The notes beneath the pieces are model-generated. The model was not told the origin of the DNA. It worked only from the letters and a program-made list of their open reading frames with translations, and did not search any database. A stretch of 52,706 nt of DNA from Kiloniella sp. (GTDB lineage: Bacteria > Pseudomonadota > Alphaproteobacteria > UBA7985), in NCBI GenBank assembly GCA_002690455.1, contig NZET01000019.1, positions 1 through 52,706 of the forward strand. The letters are read 5' to 3'. The translations under genes and the position numbers were made by a program. Positions 45,623 to 52,706 of this stretch are shown piece after piece (within the stretch, counting starts at the first letter, position 1; the number at the start of each line of letters is the position of its first letter).

Positions 45623-46561
45623 TTAAGGCAGTCGGGACAGTCTATCTTTCAGCAACGCCCAGTAGCCGTTAACATCGACCTCCCGGAGATAGAGCACGTT
45701 GGCCGGACGGTCCGTGACCCGCCACCAGTCTGCAACCGTCATACCACGTGTCAGAGACGAGTCTGTTTCGATCTCAACGTTGATAAGCCTGCCGCCATAG
45801 AGATCAGGCTGGAGCAGATAAGCGATGACGTTAGGATCATGGAGCGGCCCGCCCTGAGAGCCATATTTTTCCACATCAAAACGCTCAAAAAAATCAAGTA
45901 GTCCGGCCGTCGCTGGTCCCGTCGCATTGGGCATGGCCCGAAAGTCTTCGATAATGGCGTCGCTGGTCAGCGTCTGGTGGGTGAGATCCAGTGGGATCAT
46001 AACCACCGGCGCGCCGCAGTGCATGACCAGTTCGGCAGCTTCCGGATCGACAAAGATGTTGAACTCAGCGGCGGGTGTGGTGTTACCGCCTTCAAACAGA
46101 CCGCCACCCATCAAGACGATCTCTCGCAGACGTGCGCTGATTCCCGGAGCCTGCCGCAGGGCTAGCCCAAGATTGGTGAGGGGACCGAGGGCACAAAGCG
46201 TCATGCTGCCGGGTTCGGCCTCCATCACGGTGTCGACGATGAAGTCGACCGCCTTTCCTTCCGCCAGTGGCATAGTTGGTTCCGGAAGGTCATAGCCATC
46301 AAGACCAGTTTTGCCGTGGACATACTCTGCCGTTACAAGGGGGCGTTCGAGAGGCCCCGTGGCGCCAGCGTAGACGGCGATGTCGGGGCGTCCCGCCAAC
46401 TCGCATGCGATCCGAGCGTTACGGCTTGTAAGGGCCAAAGGCACGTTTCCCGCCACGCAGGTAATGCCGCGCACATCGAGCTCTGGCGATGCCAGAGCAA
46501 GCAGGATGGCCAGAGCGTCGTCCTGTCCAGGGTCGGTGTCAATAATGATAGAACGGGTCAT
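45623..46561 (-). CDS. Inosine/uridine-type nucleoside hydrolase
   Basis: 312 aa from the ATG at 46561. It cleaves the N-glycosidic bond of ribonucleosides to base and ribose. The Ca-binding N-terminal motif IIIDTDPGQDDALAI is intact. So are GPLTNLGLALR, IVLMGGG, EFNIFVDPEAAELV and LHDPNVIAYLL, the last with the late Asp ligand. It probably salvages purine or pyrimidine nucleosides in the cytosol. No transporter lies beside it. Upstream is a 274-bp gap holding only a degenerate copy of the dispersed repeat. Confidence 0.94.
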   Translation of the reverse strand: MTRSIIIDTDPGQDDALAILLALASPELDVRGITCVAGNVPLALTSRNARIACELAGRPDIAVYAGATGPLERPLVTAEYVHGKTGLDGYDLPEPTMPLAEGKAVDFIVDTVMEAEPGSMTLCALGPLTNLGLALRQAPGISARLREIVLMGGGLFEGGNTTPAAEFNIFVDPEAAELVMHCGAPVVMIPLDLTHQTLTSDAIIEDFRAMPNATGPATAGLLDFFERFDVEKYGSQGGPLHDPNVIAYLLQPDLYGGRLINVEIETDSSLTRGMTVADWWRVTDRPANVLYLREVDVNGYWALLKDRLSRLP

Positions 46562-46710
46562 GGGCAGGGGCCGATCATGCAATGAGGTTGCGGTACAGGC
46601 CGACATCTTTCAGGATTTCGCCCTCTGGGTCCAGACGTCGGGCTCGTGACAGGTCGAAACGGAACGCTGACAAGTCAGTCTGACCGTGTGCTGTCGGCGA
46701 AGGACATAAA

Positions 46711-46760
46711 GGTTGCGCGTAGGCGATTTGTAGGCGGTGAAGCGATGTCAAACCGAGCGC
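46711..46760 (-). repeat. Dispersed core repeat, degenerate copy D
   Basis: On the minus strand it matches copy C at 40 of 50 positions; its hairpin is damaged. It is in the 274-bp gap (46562-46835) between two minus-strand genes, where no gene was recognised. Confidence 0.6.
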
Positions 46761-46835
46761 GTCATAGAGCCTGTCCAATAGACCCTGAATGCCAACTTCA
46801 GACCTGTCTTCCGGTTAGAAAACGGCTGGACGCTC

Positions 46836-47330
46836 CTAGTTGAGAGTCGAAAGCGCACCAAAGCAATCGTCTATTTTGGTTCCGTCGCCCAAGAGACAAG
46901 ACGCAACGTCTACCACCTCAAAGGTCTTGAAGCCTGCACAGCCTTCGACGATGTCCAGCGCCGCTTCAGCAAAGCGGACCTTGCCAGACCGTGGATTCTT
47001 GAAGGTGACTCGCCGGCTCATGCGGTAATCGCCGCCGCCATCTAAGAATTGCAATTCGAGCTCAACTTTTTTCAGATCCACCTCAAATCCATTACCCAGA
47101 CCGAAGATCAGCGTACACCGATTGGCTCTTGTCTCGGCTTGCCGCTGATCAAGAAGAGCCAGTTCCAACAGGCCAGAGCTGCCCCCATCCGGGTCAGTTG
47201 ACCACGTACCATTGCTGAACAGGTAGACCCGCGCGCCATCAGCGGTAAAGGCCGTCTTTTGCGCGGTCGCCACGCGCGCGGCAACCAGAGCGACCACTAA
47301 GAACAGAAACAGGATCAGAATACGCCACAT
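46836..47330 (-). CDS. Secreted hypothetical protein
   Basis: 164 aa with an N-terminal signal sequence WRILILFLFLVVALVAARVATAQ. The mature start, TAFTADGARVYLFSNGTWS, resembles the 'DGxxVxLxxDGTW' strand-turn motif of several small periplasmic beta-sandwich domains. There are four Cys in the mature part, two of them close together near the end (VASCLLGDGTKIDDCFG). A disulfide-bonded periplasmic protein is likely. No family assigned; function unknown. Confidence 0.7.
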   Translation of the reverse strand: MWRILILFLFLVVALVAARVATAQKTAFTADGARVYLFSNGTWSTDPDGGSSGLLELALLDQRQAETRANRCTLIFGLGNGFEVDLKKVELELQFLDGGGDYRMSRRVTFKNPRSGKVRFAEAALDIVEGCAGFKTFEVVDVASCLLGDGTKIDDCFGALSTLN

Positions 47331-47491
47331 CGCGAAAAACTCCGCTATTTTGCAACCTGATAGGGTAAACAGATCGATAAATCCAACGTTAAATGTTTAC
47401 GCGCGCCCCAGTTCTGACAAAGCGTCGCCTTGACGGAACGACATGGCCGATGCACTTCCACGAGCAGCACTTCAAGGACGCTATTTAGTCA

Positions 47492-49294
47492 ATGACCGCC
47501 ATCGAGAACATTCGCAACTTCGCCATCATCGCCCACATCGATCACGGCAAATCTACGCTTGCTGACCGGTTGATCCAAACCACTGGCGGCCTGACCGATC
47601 GTGAGATGAAGGAACAGGTCCTCGACAGCATGGATCTGGAGCGAGAGCGCGGGATTACCATCAAGGCAAACTCGGTCAGGCTCAACTATCGCGCCAAAAA
47701 TGGAAGCGACTATGTGCTCAATCTGATCGACACCCCCGGCCATGTCGATTTTGCTTATGAGGTGTCGCGCTCACTCTCTGCCTGCGAAGGGTCGTTGCTG
47801 CTTGTGGATGCATCGCAGGGCGTGGAGGCGCAAACCCTGGCTAACGTCTATCTGGCGTTAGAAAATGATCATGAGATCATCCCTGTGCTGAACAAGGTCG
47901 ACTTGCCCGCTGCTGAACCAGAGCGCGTGCAGCAGCAAATTGAAGATGTCATCGGCCTCGATGCGTCCGACGCGATCCACGTTTCCGGAAAAACGGGGGA
48001 AGGGGTGCCGGAGGTGCTTGAAGCGTTAGTCGACAAGATTCCCGCTCCGACTGCCAACGTTGATGGGCCTCTCAAGGCGCTGCTGGTCGACAGCTGGTAC
48101 GATGTCTATCTTGGGGTGGTCATCCTCGTCCGCGTGGTTGATGGTACCGTCCGCAAGGGCATGAAAATCCGCCTGATGGAAACTGGTGCCAGCTACGAGA
48201 TCGACCGTGTCGGCGTCTTCACCCCGCATCGCACCGAAACCGGTGTGCTTGGACCGGGCGAGCTTGGCTTCATCACCGCGGGCATGAAGGCGGTCGGCGA
48301 CTGTCAGGTCGGTGATACCATCACGGAGGAACGAAGACCGGCCAATGAGCCGCTGCCTGGCTTTAAGCCGTCGGTCCCCGTCGTGTTCTGTGGTCTGTAC
48401 CCGTCTGAGGCTGCCGACTTCGATAACCTGCGGGAGTCGCTTTCTAAGCTGGCGCTTAATGATGCGTCGTTCCAGTTCGAGACCGAAAGCTCGGCCGCAC
48501 TGGGGTTCGGGTTCCGCTGCGGCTTCCTCGGGTTGCTGCACCTTGAAATCGTGCAGGAACGCTTGAGCCGTGAGTTCGACCTCGACCTCGTCACAACGGC
48601 GCCGTCTGTGGTCTACCGCTTGCACCTAACCGACGGTACTGAGATGGAGATGCACAATCCTGTCGACATGCCTGACGTTCAGCGTATCGAGTACATTGAG
48701 GAGCCTTGGATCAAGGCGACCATCCTCGTCCCCGATGAGCACCTGGGCCCGGTTCTGAAACTCTGCGAAGAGCGACGCGGTGTGCAGCAGGACATGAGTT
48801 ACATGAACAACCGTGCGGTCGTCGTCTACAAGCTACCTTTGGCGGAAGTCGTCTTCGACTTTTACGACCGACTGAAATCGATCTCGCGCGGGTATGCCTC
48901 CTTCGACTATCAGATTGATGGGTATGAAGAAGGCCATTTGGTCAAAGTCTCAATCCTGATTAACGGAGAGCCGGTCGATGCGCTCTCTATCATGGTCCAC
49001 CGTGACAAGGCGGAAAGCCGGGGCCGCGACCTCTGCGTCCGTCTGAAGGAGCTGATCCCACGGCAGCTGTTCAAAATCGCGATCCAGGCCGCCATCGGTG
49101 GCAAGATCATCGCCCGCGAGACCCAGTCCGCCTTGCGCAAGGACGTCACCGCCAAGTGCTACGGCGGGGACGCCACCCGGAAGCGAAAGCTGTTGGAAAA
49201 GCAGAAGGCGGGTAAGAAGCGTATGCGCAACATCGGCAACGTCGACATCCCGCAATCGGCCTTTCTCGCAGCGCTCAAGATGGGTGACGACTAG
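47492..49294 (+). CDS. lepA: Elongation factor 4 (LepA)
   Basis: 600 aa ribosome-associated GTPase involved in ribosome biogenesis and back-translocation. GTPase motifs: AHIDHGKST (14-22), DTPGH and NKVD. Then come EF-G-like domains II, III and V and the LepA-specific C-terminal domain ([60 protein letters not shown]). Length normal. The upstream 161-bp gap shows no clear promoter. Confidence 0.98.
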   Translation: MTAIENIRNFAIIAHIDHGKSTLADRLIQTTGGLTDREMKEQVLDSMDLERERGITIKANSVRLNYRAKNGSDYVLNLIDTPGHVDFAYEVSRSLSACEGSLLLVDASQGVEAQTLANVYLALENDHEIIPVLNKVDLPAAEPERVQQQIEDVIGLDASDAIHVSGKTGEGVPEVLEALVDKIPAPTANVDGPLKALLVDSWYDVYLGVVILVRVVDGTVRKGMKIRLMETGASYEIDRVGVFTPHRTETGVLGPGELGFITAGMKAVGDCQVGDTITEERRPANEPLPGFKPSVPVVFCGLYPSEAADFDNLRESLSKLALNDASFQFETESSAALGFGFRCGFLGLLHLEIVQERLSREFDLDLVTTAPSVVYRLHLTDGTEMEMHNPVDMPDVQRIEYIEEPWIKATILVPDEHLGPVLKLCEERRGVQQDMSYMNNRAVVVYKLPLAEVVFDFYDRLKSISRGYASFDYQIDGYEEGHLVKVSILINGEPVDALSIMVHRDKAESRGRDLCVRLKELIPRQLFKIAIQAAIGGKIIARETQSALRKDVTAKCYGGDATRKRKLLEKQKAGKKRMRNIGNVDIPQSAFLAALKMGDD

Positions 49295-49402
49295 CCTGGC
49301 TTGACCGCGCCGGACTGACATCAGACGGCCCGATGCGAACTATGCCCAGCCTGGCCTAGTCCAGCCCCACCAAATCCGTTTCGGCCGGCAGGCGTCGCCC
49401 CG

Positions 49403-49666
49403 TCAAGACGCGTTCCGTCGACGGTACCGACCCAGATAGAGCAGAACGGCACCGATCAGCCCGGCAAAGATCCACGGCGGTAGAGAGCTAAGCCCGTCAG
49501 GCATCCAACGGCCCGATTCTGGCCCGGCCACCATGATCCACAAGTCACGCAAGGTCAGCAGTCTCGTCCACGAACCGCCAAAGCCTGCGAACATGCCTTC
49601 GATTGCCAATTGCACAACGGCCACAGCCATAAAGATGCTGCCAAAAATCCAGCTAATGAGTCGCAT
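49403..49666 (-). CDS. Small two-helix membrane protein
   Basis: 87 aa from the ATG at 49666 (GGAG six bases upstream). Two membrane segments: ISWIFGSIFMAVAVVQLA and WIFAGLIGAVLLYLGRYRRR, the second ending in a basic tail that should stay in the cytosol. Between them is a Trp/Gly-rich loop. I do not recognise a family. Convergent with lepA. Confidence 0.65.
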   Translation of the reverse strand: MRLISWIFGSIFMAVAVVQLAIEGMFAGFGGSWTRLLTLRDLWIMVAGPESGRWMPDGLSSLPPWIFAGLIGAVLLYLGRYRRRNAS

Positions 49667-49773
49667 AGTTGCTCCGTTATGGCCCACGATACGAGCTATA
49701 CACCAATCACAGGGGTAATACAGGCTCGGGGGCATTGCGCGGGGCCGCTTAATTGTCTAACCAACCCCCAAGC

Positions 49774-49863
49774 GGTGAGGTGGCCGAGTGGCTTAAGGCG
49801 CTCGCCTGGAACGCGGGTATAGGGGAAACTCTATCGTGGGTTCGAATCCCACCCTCACCGCCA
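49774..49863 (+). tRNA. tRNA-Ser (anticodon GGA)
   Basis: Acceptor GGTGAGG pairs with CCTCACC; the discriminator is G and CCA is encoded. The anticodon stem CTCGC/GCGGG has loop CTGGAAC with anticodon GGA at 49808-49810. A long variable arm (TATAGGGGAAACTCTA) as in class II tRNAs and a T arm with GGTTCGAATCC follow. The sequence is very like E. coli tRNA-Ser(GGA). A T-run follows directly. No integrated element or repeated tRNA end was seen. The 340 bp after it (49864-50203) hold no recognised gene apart from an antisense frame. Confidence 0.97.
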
Positions 49864-50203
49864 TTTTTCTCCTGTTTTCTGTGAGTTCAGAGAAGAGTTT
49901 TAACGCGTGAGCAAGTGATTGTTTCTGCGTTGCCTCGCCAGGCGATGCGCTCAGGAAGCTATGTTCAGGACGCTGGAGTTTTCGCGCAGCATCGAGGCAC
50001 GCCCAGGCCCATCGATGGCGGCTGCGCTTTTCACGCGCGCGCGCCAAAATGTCAGACATCCGTATAAACCTGAGACAACATTTAAGTCGTTAATTCTAAT
50101 GCCCTAGTTTAGTCTTGATGCGTTCATCGCCGTGTTCAGTCCTGTTTCTTATGTCGGCAAAGGTGGACGACCCCAGTGACATCACAAAAACAGGAGAACA
50201 ACG

Positions 50204-50536
50204 ATGGCTGCGCTCGCAATGGTGATGCCGATTCTGCCCGGCAAAAAAGATAAGTGGCTGAAAATGATTGAGGAAATCAACAGCCCGTCCCAGAAGCCCG
50301 ACTTCGACGCAGTGCGCGAGAACGCCGGTCTGCATGAGCGCACATTTCTGCAAGAGACACCCATGGGCGACTTCGTGATCCTTACGTACGACGGAGATGA
50401 TCCAATGGCCGGTTTTGGCCAGATTATGCAGACGATGGACGATGAATTCGCAGCCTTTGCGCTCGACGTTCACGGTTTGGATGCTTCTGCCCCACCACCG
50501 CCTATGCCAACGTTGGTGTATGACAGCCGCTCCTAG
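50204..50536 (+). CDS. Small conserved-looking protein, unknown function
   Basis: 110 aa, AGGAG about eight bases before the ATG. It looks like a ferredoxin-like alpha/beta barrel domain of the Dabb/DUF6176 kind: VMPILPGKKDKWLKMIEEI, then HERTFLQETPMGDFVILTYDGDDP. This suggests a dimeric, ligand-binding or heme-like pocket fold, but it is a guess from patterning. It precedes the slyX pair by 91 bp and may share its transcript. Function unknown. Confidence 0.7.
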   Translation: MAALAMVMPILPGKKDKWLKMIEEINSPSQKPDFDAVRENAGLHERTFLQETPMGDFVILTYDGDDPMAGFGQIMQTMDDEFAAFALDVHGLDASAPPPPMPTLVYDSRS

Positions 50537-50627
50537 GCGATGATGACGTGGTGATCGGGTAACCGAATAGAAACCGCATCTGACCGCTGACCCGCGGACA
50601 TCCGATAAACAGGGGATTAAGGGCACA

Positions 50628-50762
50628 ATGGGCCGTAAATCCCCTTCTTCTTCCGTATCGAACTCCGACTTGCCCATTCTAGCCCACGGTGCTGGTCTCG
50701 CAGCGGCGATTGCGCTTAGCTGGCGGGCCACTATCGGAAAACAGAAGGGAAGTGCAGTATGA
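50628..50762 (+). CDS. Possible small protein (44 aa) coupled to slyX
   Basis: The frame MGRKSPSSSVSNSDLPILAH... ends with TGA overlapping the slyX ATG (ATGA at 50759-50762). AAGGG lies four bases before the ATG. It has a Ser-rich start, one short hydrophobic stretch (LPILAHGAGLAAAIALSW) that could touch a membrane, and a basic end. The clean ATGA overlap is the main argument; there is no family match I know. It may be a short leader that helps translate slyX. Confidence 0.45.
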   Translation: MGRKSPSSSVSNSDLPILAHGAGLAAAIALSWRATIGKQKGSAV

Positions 50763-50959
50763 GCGAAGCGATTATCGATCTGCAGATTCGGTTGGAGCAT
50801 CAGGAAAACGTGCTCAATGAGCTGAGCGATATCGTCGCTAAGCAGCAGCGGGCGATCGAGCGACTTGTGGCTGAGGTCCGCCACCTCAGCACGACGCAGG
50901 CCGAGGATGGTGGCGTTAATCGCAGCACAGTGGATGAAGCCCCACCTCCACACTATTGA
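50759..50959 (+). CDS. slyX: SlyX family protein
   Basis: 66 aa coiled-coil protein typical of SlyX: IIDLQIRLEHQENVLNELSDIVAKQQ, then RHLSTTQ and the C-terminal PPPHY signature. Function unknown; it is a small cytosolic protein kept in many proteobacteria. Its start is linked by ATGA to the 44-codon frame upstream. Confidence 0.9.
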   Translation: MSEAIIDLQIRLEHQENVLNELSDIVAKQQRAIERLVAEVRHLSTTQAEDGGVNRSTVDEAPPPHY

Positions 50960-51102
50960 AACACCCAGACCACCGATAACCGCGGGTGCCGAGGACGGTT
51001 GCGCGCGGCTGATCCAGGCAACGTCTTGCCCGTTGCCCCCGGCGCGCGCGCTGCTATTCTCGCGCTTTGAGTCCCGAAGATGGAAAGTAGAAGGGCAGGC
51101 CA

Positions 51103-51426
51103 ATGACGCAGAACAAGGCCTATCATGACGTTGGCGGCGACGATTTTGGCCCGGTGCCGATGATCGACGGCGAATATCAGCTCTGGGAGAAGCGCGTCGA
51201 TGCCATGATGCGGCTGCTGTCCTCACCCGATATCGCATTGATGCGGGTCGATGAGCTTCGGCGCGGGATCGAGACGCTGGGCGAAGCTGCCTATAACGCA
51301 GAACCCTATTACGGTAAGTGGGCGCGTTCGCTTGCCAAAATCATGCTCGAAAAGGGCGTGTTAACCCAAGAGGAACTTGATGCCCGGATCAACGCTCTGC
51401 GTGCCCAGCGGGGGCTGTCCGAATGA
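51103..51426 (+). CDS. Nitrile hydratase/thiocyanate hydrolase, beta N-terminal subunit
   Basis: 107 aa, equivalent to the N-terminal half of a nitrile hydratase beta subunit (and to the beta subunit, ScnB, of thiocyanate hydrolase). Marks: YHDVGGDDFGPVPM (compare HDLGGMxGFGPV), LWEKRVDAMM, MRVDELRRGIETL and YYGKWARSLAKIMLEKGVLTQEELDA. One of its Arg residues in ELRRGIE probably contacts the active-site cysteine oxygens, as beta-Arg52 does in nitrile hydratases. First gene of a three-gene operon; its TGA overlaps the next ATG (ATGA, 51423-51426). Confidence 0.88.
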   Translation: MTQNKAYHDVGGDDFGPVPMIDGEYQLWEKRVDAMMRLLSSPDIALMRVDELRRGIETLGEAAYNAEPYYGKWARSLAKIMLEKGVLTQEELDARINALRAQRGLSE

Positions 51427-51728
51427 CGGCGGTGCAGTTCGCTAATGGCGACCGGGTCAGGGTGCGCGATCTGGCCGCGGAAACCGGGCTGAGTGGGCAC
51501 ATGCGTGCGCCGGTTTACTGCCGTGGACACAGCGGTGAGGTTGAGCGGGTATGTGGCGTCTTTGGAAATCCTGAGACGTTAGCCTACGGCGGGGACGGCA
51601 GACCGACGCAACCGCTTTACCGCGTTCGTTTCCGGCAGAAAGAAGTCTGGCCCGACTACTGTGGCCCTGCAGGTGACACCATCGAAATCGAGCTTTACCA
51701 ACACTGGCTTACAGCGGAGACCTCATGA
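51423..51728 (+). CDS. Nitrile hydratase/thiocyanate hydrolase, beta C-terminal subunit
   Basis: 101 aa, an SH3-like barrel equal to the C-terminal half of nitrile hydratase beta (and to ScnA, the alpha subunit of thiocyanate hydrolase). Marks: FANGDRVRVRDL, GHMRAPVYCRGHSGEVERVCGVF (compare GHTRLPRYVRGKxG), PLYRVRFRQKEVW and IEIELYQHWL. It overlaps both neighbours by ATGA (51423 and 51725), so all three chains should be made together. In ordinary nitrile hydratases this and the previous domain are one protein. Confidence 0.88.
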   Translation: MTAVQFANGDRVRVRDLAAETGLSGHMRAPVYCRGHSGEVERVCGVFGNPETLAYGGDGRPTQPLYRVRFRQKEVWPDYCGPAGDTIEIELYQHWLTAETS

Positions 51729-52375
51729 CCGCGACACCGTCCCATCACGACCATGACCATGACCATGACCGCGACCATGACCACGACCATCATGCCATTG
51801 ATGTTGTGGACACGTCGAACTCTGACACTGCGTTGCTCGCCGATGCGCTCCGACTGGTGCTGATTGAAAAGGGTGTTTTCACCGCAGCTGACGTGACAGC
51901 CCAACTCAACTTGATGGAAACGCGCTCTGACCGCAACGGGGCAAATCTGGTCGCTCGGGCTTGGCAGGATCCGGTGTTCAAGACCGCTTTACTCGAAGAC
52001 GGTGCAAGAGCAGCGTTCGACGCTGGCTATGACATGAAGGGTACGCCGTTGGTGGTGCTGGAGAACACTGACGCGGTGCACAATGTTATCGTTTGCACCC
52101 TCTGTTCCTGCTACCCCGTCACGCTGCTGGGACCATCGCCTGAGTGGTACAAGTCCAAGGCCTACCGCGGGCGGGTGGTGCGCGATCCGCGTTCAGTGCT
52201 CCAAGAGTTCGGCACCACGATTGCCTTTGAACGCGAAGTCCGAGTGCACGATTCCACGGCTGACATGCGCTACATGATTTTGCCACGGCGACCTGAAGGC
52301 ACAGAAGGTCTGTCTGAACCTGCACTAGCGGATCTCGTCACCCGAAATGGCTTGATCGGAGTCGCCGAAATCTGA
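51725..52375 (+). CDS. Nitrile hydratase alpha / thiocyanate hydrolase gamma subunit, cobalt type, with His/Asp tail
   Basis: 216 aa metal-binding subunit. The claw motif V123-C124-T-L-C127-S-C129-Y is that of cobalt-type enzymes; two of the Cys would be oxidised to sulfinate and sulfenate. Flanking family segments: ALRLVLIEKGVFT, MKGTPLVVLENTDAVHN, WYKSKAYRGRVVRDPRSVL and YMILPRRPEGTEGLSE. The first 23 residues alternate His and Asp, a possible Co-loading tail. The enzyme would hydrate a nitrile to an amide or hydrolyse thiocyanate. The gene order (N-half, C-half, metal subunit) equals that described for scnB-scnA-scnC. No activator gene is in view. Confidence 0.92.
   Translation: MTATPSHHDHDHDHDRDHDHDHHAIDVVDTSNSDTALLADALRLVLIEKGVFTAADVTAQLNLMETRSDRNGANLVARAWQDPVFKTALLEDGARAAFDAGYDMKGTPLVVLENTDAVHNVIVCTLCSCYPVTLLGPSPEWYKSKAYRGRVVRDPRSVLQEFGTTIAFEREVRVHDSTADMRYMILPRRPEGTEGLSEPALADLVTRNGLIGVAEI
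51738..51793 (+). repeat. Hexamer repeat (GACCAT-like) encoding the His/Asp tail
   Basis: The DNA repeats CATGAC/GACCAT units with few changes (one CGCGAC, one CACGAC) and encodes alternating His-Asp. Such in-frame hexamers can grow or shrink by slippage, so the tail length probably varies between strains. Confidence 0.75.
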
Positions 52376-52403
52376 GTGTCGTTTGTCCCTCAGAGGCGGG
52401 GTT

Positions 52404-52433
52404 CGGCAAGCCATGAAGCATGGGCGCTTGCCG
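52404..52433. other. Hairpin after the nitrile hydratase operon
   Basis: CGGCAAGC pairs with GCTTGCCG (8 bp) with an inner CATG/CATG pair, between the convergent stops at 52375 and 52506. GCTCGA-type short repeats follow (52439-52468). There is no T-run, so its terminator role is uncertain. Confidence 0.35.
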
Positions 52434-52505
52434 TTCGACGCTCGATGCTCGACGCTGGTCGCTCGACACCGAGCCACTGCGTCCCCGCCTTCGGGTGCTC
52501 TCGTG

Positions 52506-52706
52506 TTATCCGTCGAGCAGGACTTCGCCTTCAACTTCAATCGCGAACCCCATAGGCAGGGCGGCGACGCCAATAGCCGAGCGCGCATGCCGCCCCACCT
52601 CCGCACCAAACACGTCGAGGATCAGATCGCTGAAGCCATTGACGACCAAATGCTGTTCGGTGAATTGCGGCGTTGAAGCAACCATACCGAATACCCGAAC
52701 CCAGCC
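52506..52706 (-). CDS. RidA/YjgF-family protein, C-terminal fragment
   Basis: The last 66 codons before the TAA at 52506-52508; the gene continues past the right edge. The minus strand reads GWVRVFGMVASTPQFTEQHL, then VVNGFSDLILDVFGAEVGRHARSA, IGVAALPMGFAIEVEGEV. This is the typical end of a RidA-fold subgroup, with the ARS triplet that holds the catalytic Arg of enamine/imine deaminases. This differs from the other Rid protein (4722-5147), where that Arg is absent. It probably hydrolyses reactive imine intermediates. Convergent with the nitrile hydratase operon. Confidence 0.85.
   Translation of the reverse strand, partial: GWVRVFGMVASTPQFTEQHLVVNGFSDLILDVFGAEVGRHARSAIGVAALPMGFAIEVEGEVLLDG

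Noticed and set aside
49793-50059. 88-codon minus-strand frame ending in the tRNA
   Set aside because: Its end (VGFEPTIEFP) is the well-known antisense translation of a tRNA T arm.
49774-50203. tRNA-Ser as an integration site
   Set aside because: No integrase and no duplicated tRNA 3' end were found downstream in the window.
50096-51238. 380-codon open frame on the minus strand
   Set aside because: It runs across three plausible plus-strand genes including slyX, and its protein is rich in Arg/His without any motif.

Overview
This window looks like chromosomal DNA of a free-living alphaproteobacterium, probably marine or otherwise aquatic. That is inferred from gene content: a eukaryotic-type NADP isocitrate dehydrogenase, the COX15-type heme A synthase, a CIRCE-controlled groESL, a fabI/aroC/pdxH neighbourhood, TrhO, SlyX, and many acyl-CoA and amine catabolism genes. 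No plasmid, phage or insertion-sequence genes are visible. Genes are dense, on both strands, and often joined by ATGA or TGATG overlaps.

Left block (1-7100), a catabolic cluster: an isocitrate lyase/PEP-mutase-like protein (cut by the window edge), an ArgE-type M20 deacylase, a LysR regulator, a PuuC-like aldehyde dehydrogenase, a DUF1028 putative Ntn-hydrolase, a RidA-like protein and a YtcJ-like amidohydrolase. Two intergenic regions in this block carry the same dyad, TTGATTAG-N7-CTAAGC, a good candidate operator for the LysR protein. The block looks G+C-richer than the rest.

7100-14460, housekeeping on the minus strand: guaB-guaA, ppx-rlmE, trhO, a DUF2799-like lipoprotein and an ArsR-type regulator. 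14460-20041: divergent from the regulator lies an RND efflux operon whose inner-membrane pump is split into two overlapping frames, followed by a LOG-family phosphoribohydrolase. 20242-23698: icd and two exported cyclophilins. 24100-30128: fabI-aroC-aldo/keto reductase (minus), a divergent YihY-like membrane protein, then pdxH.

30443-39426: ygfZ and an AI-2E-family transporter, quinone oxidoreductase with mscL, glycerol kinase, a large acyl-CoA dehydrogenase, a DMT transporter and a small OmpA-like protein. 39887-43260: a second OmpA-like protein, heme A synthase and an L,D-transpeptidase-like protein. 43422-45581: groESL with its CIRCE operator and terminator. 45623-49666: nucleoside hydrolase, a secreted unknown, lepA and a small membrane protein. 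49774-49863: tRNA-Ser(GGA).

The right end holds a small unknown protein, a 44-codon frame coupled to slyX, and a three-gene operon encoding a cobalt-type nitrile hydratase or thiocyanate hydrolase. In that operon the beta subunit is split into two genes and the metal-binding subunit has a His/Asp-rich tail. A convergent RidA protein is cut by the window edge.

A family of dispersed, hairpin-rich intergenic repeats (four copies of a 50-bp core; two copies carry an extra 54-bp module in opposite relative orientation) is the main non-coding structure.
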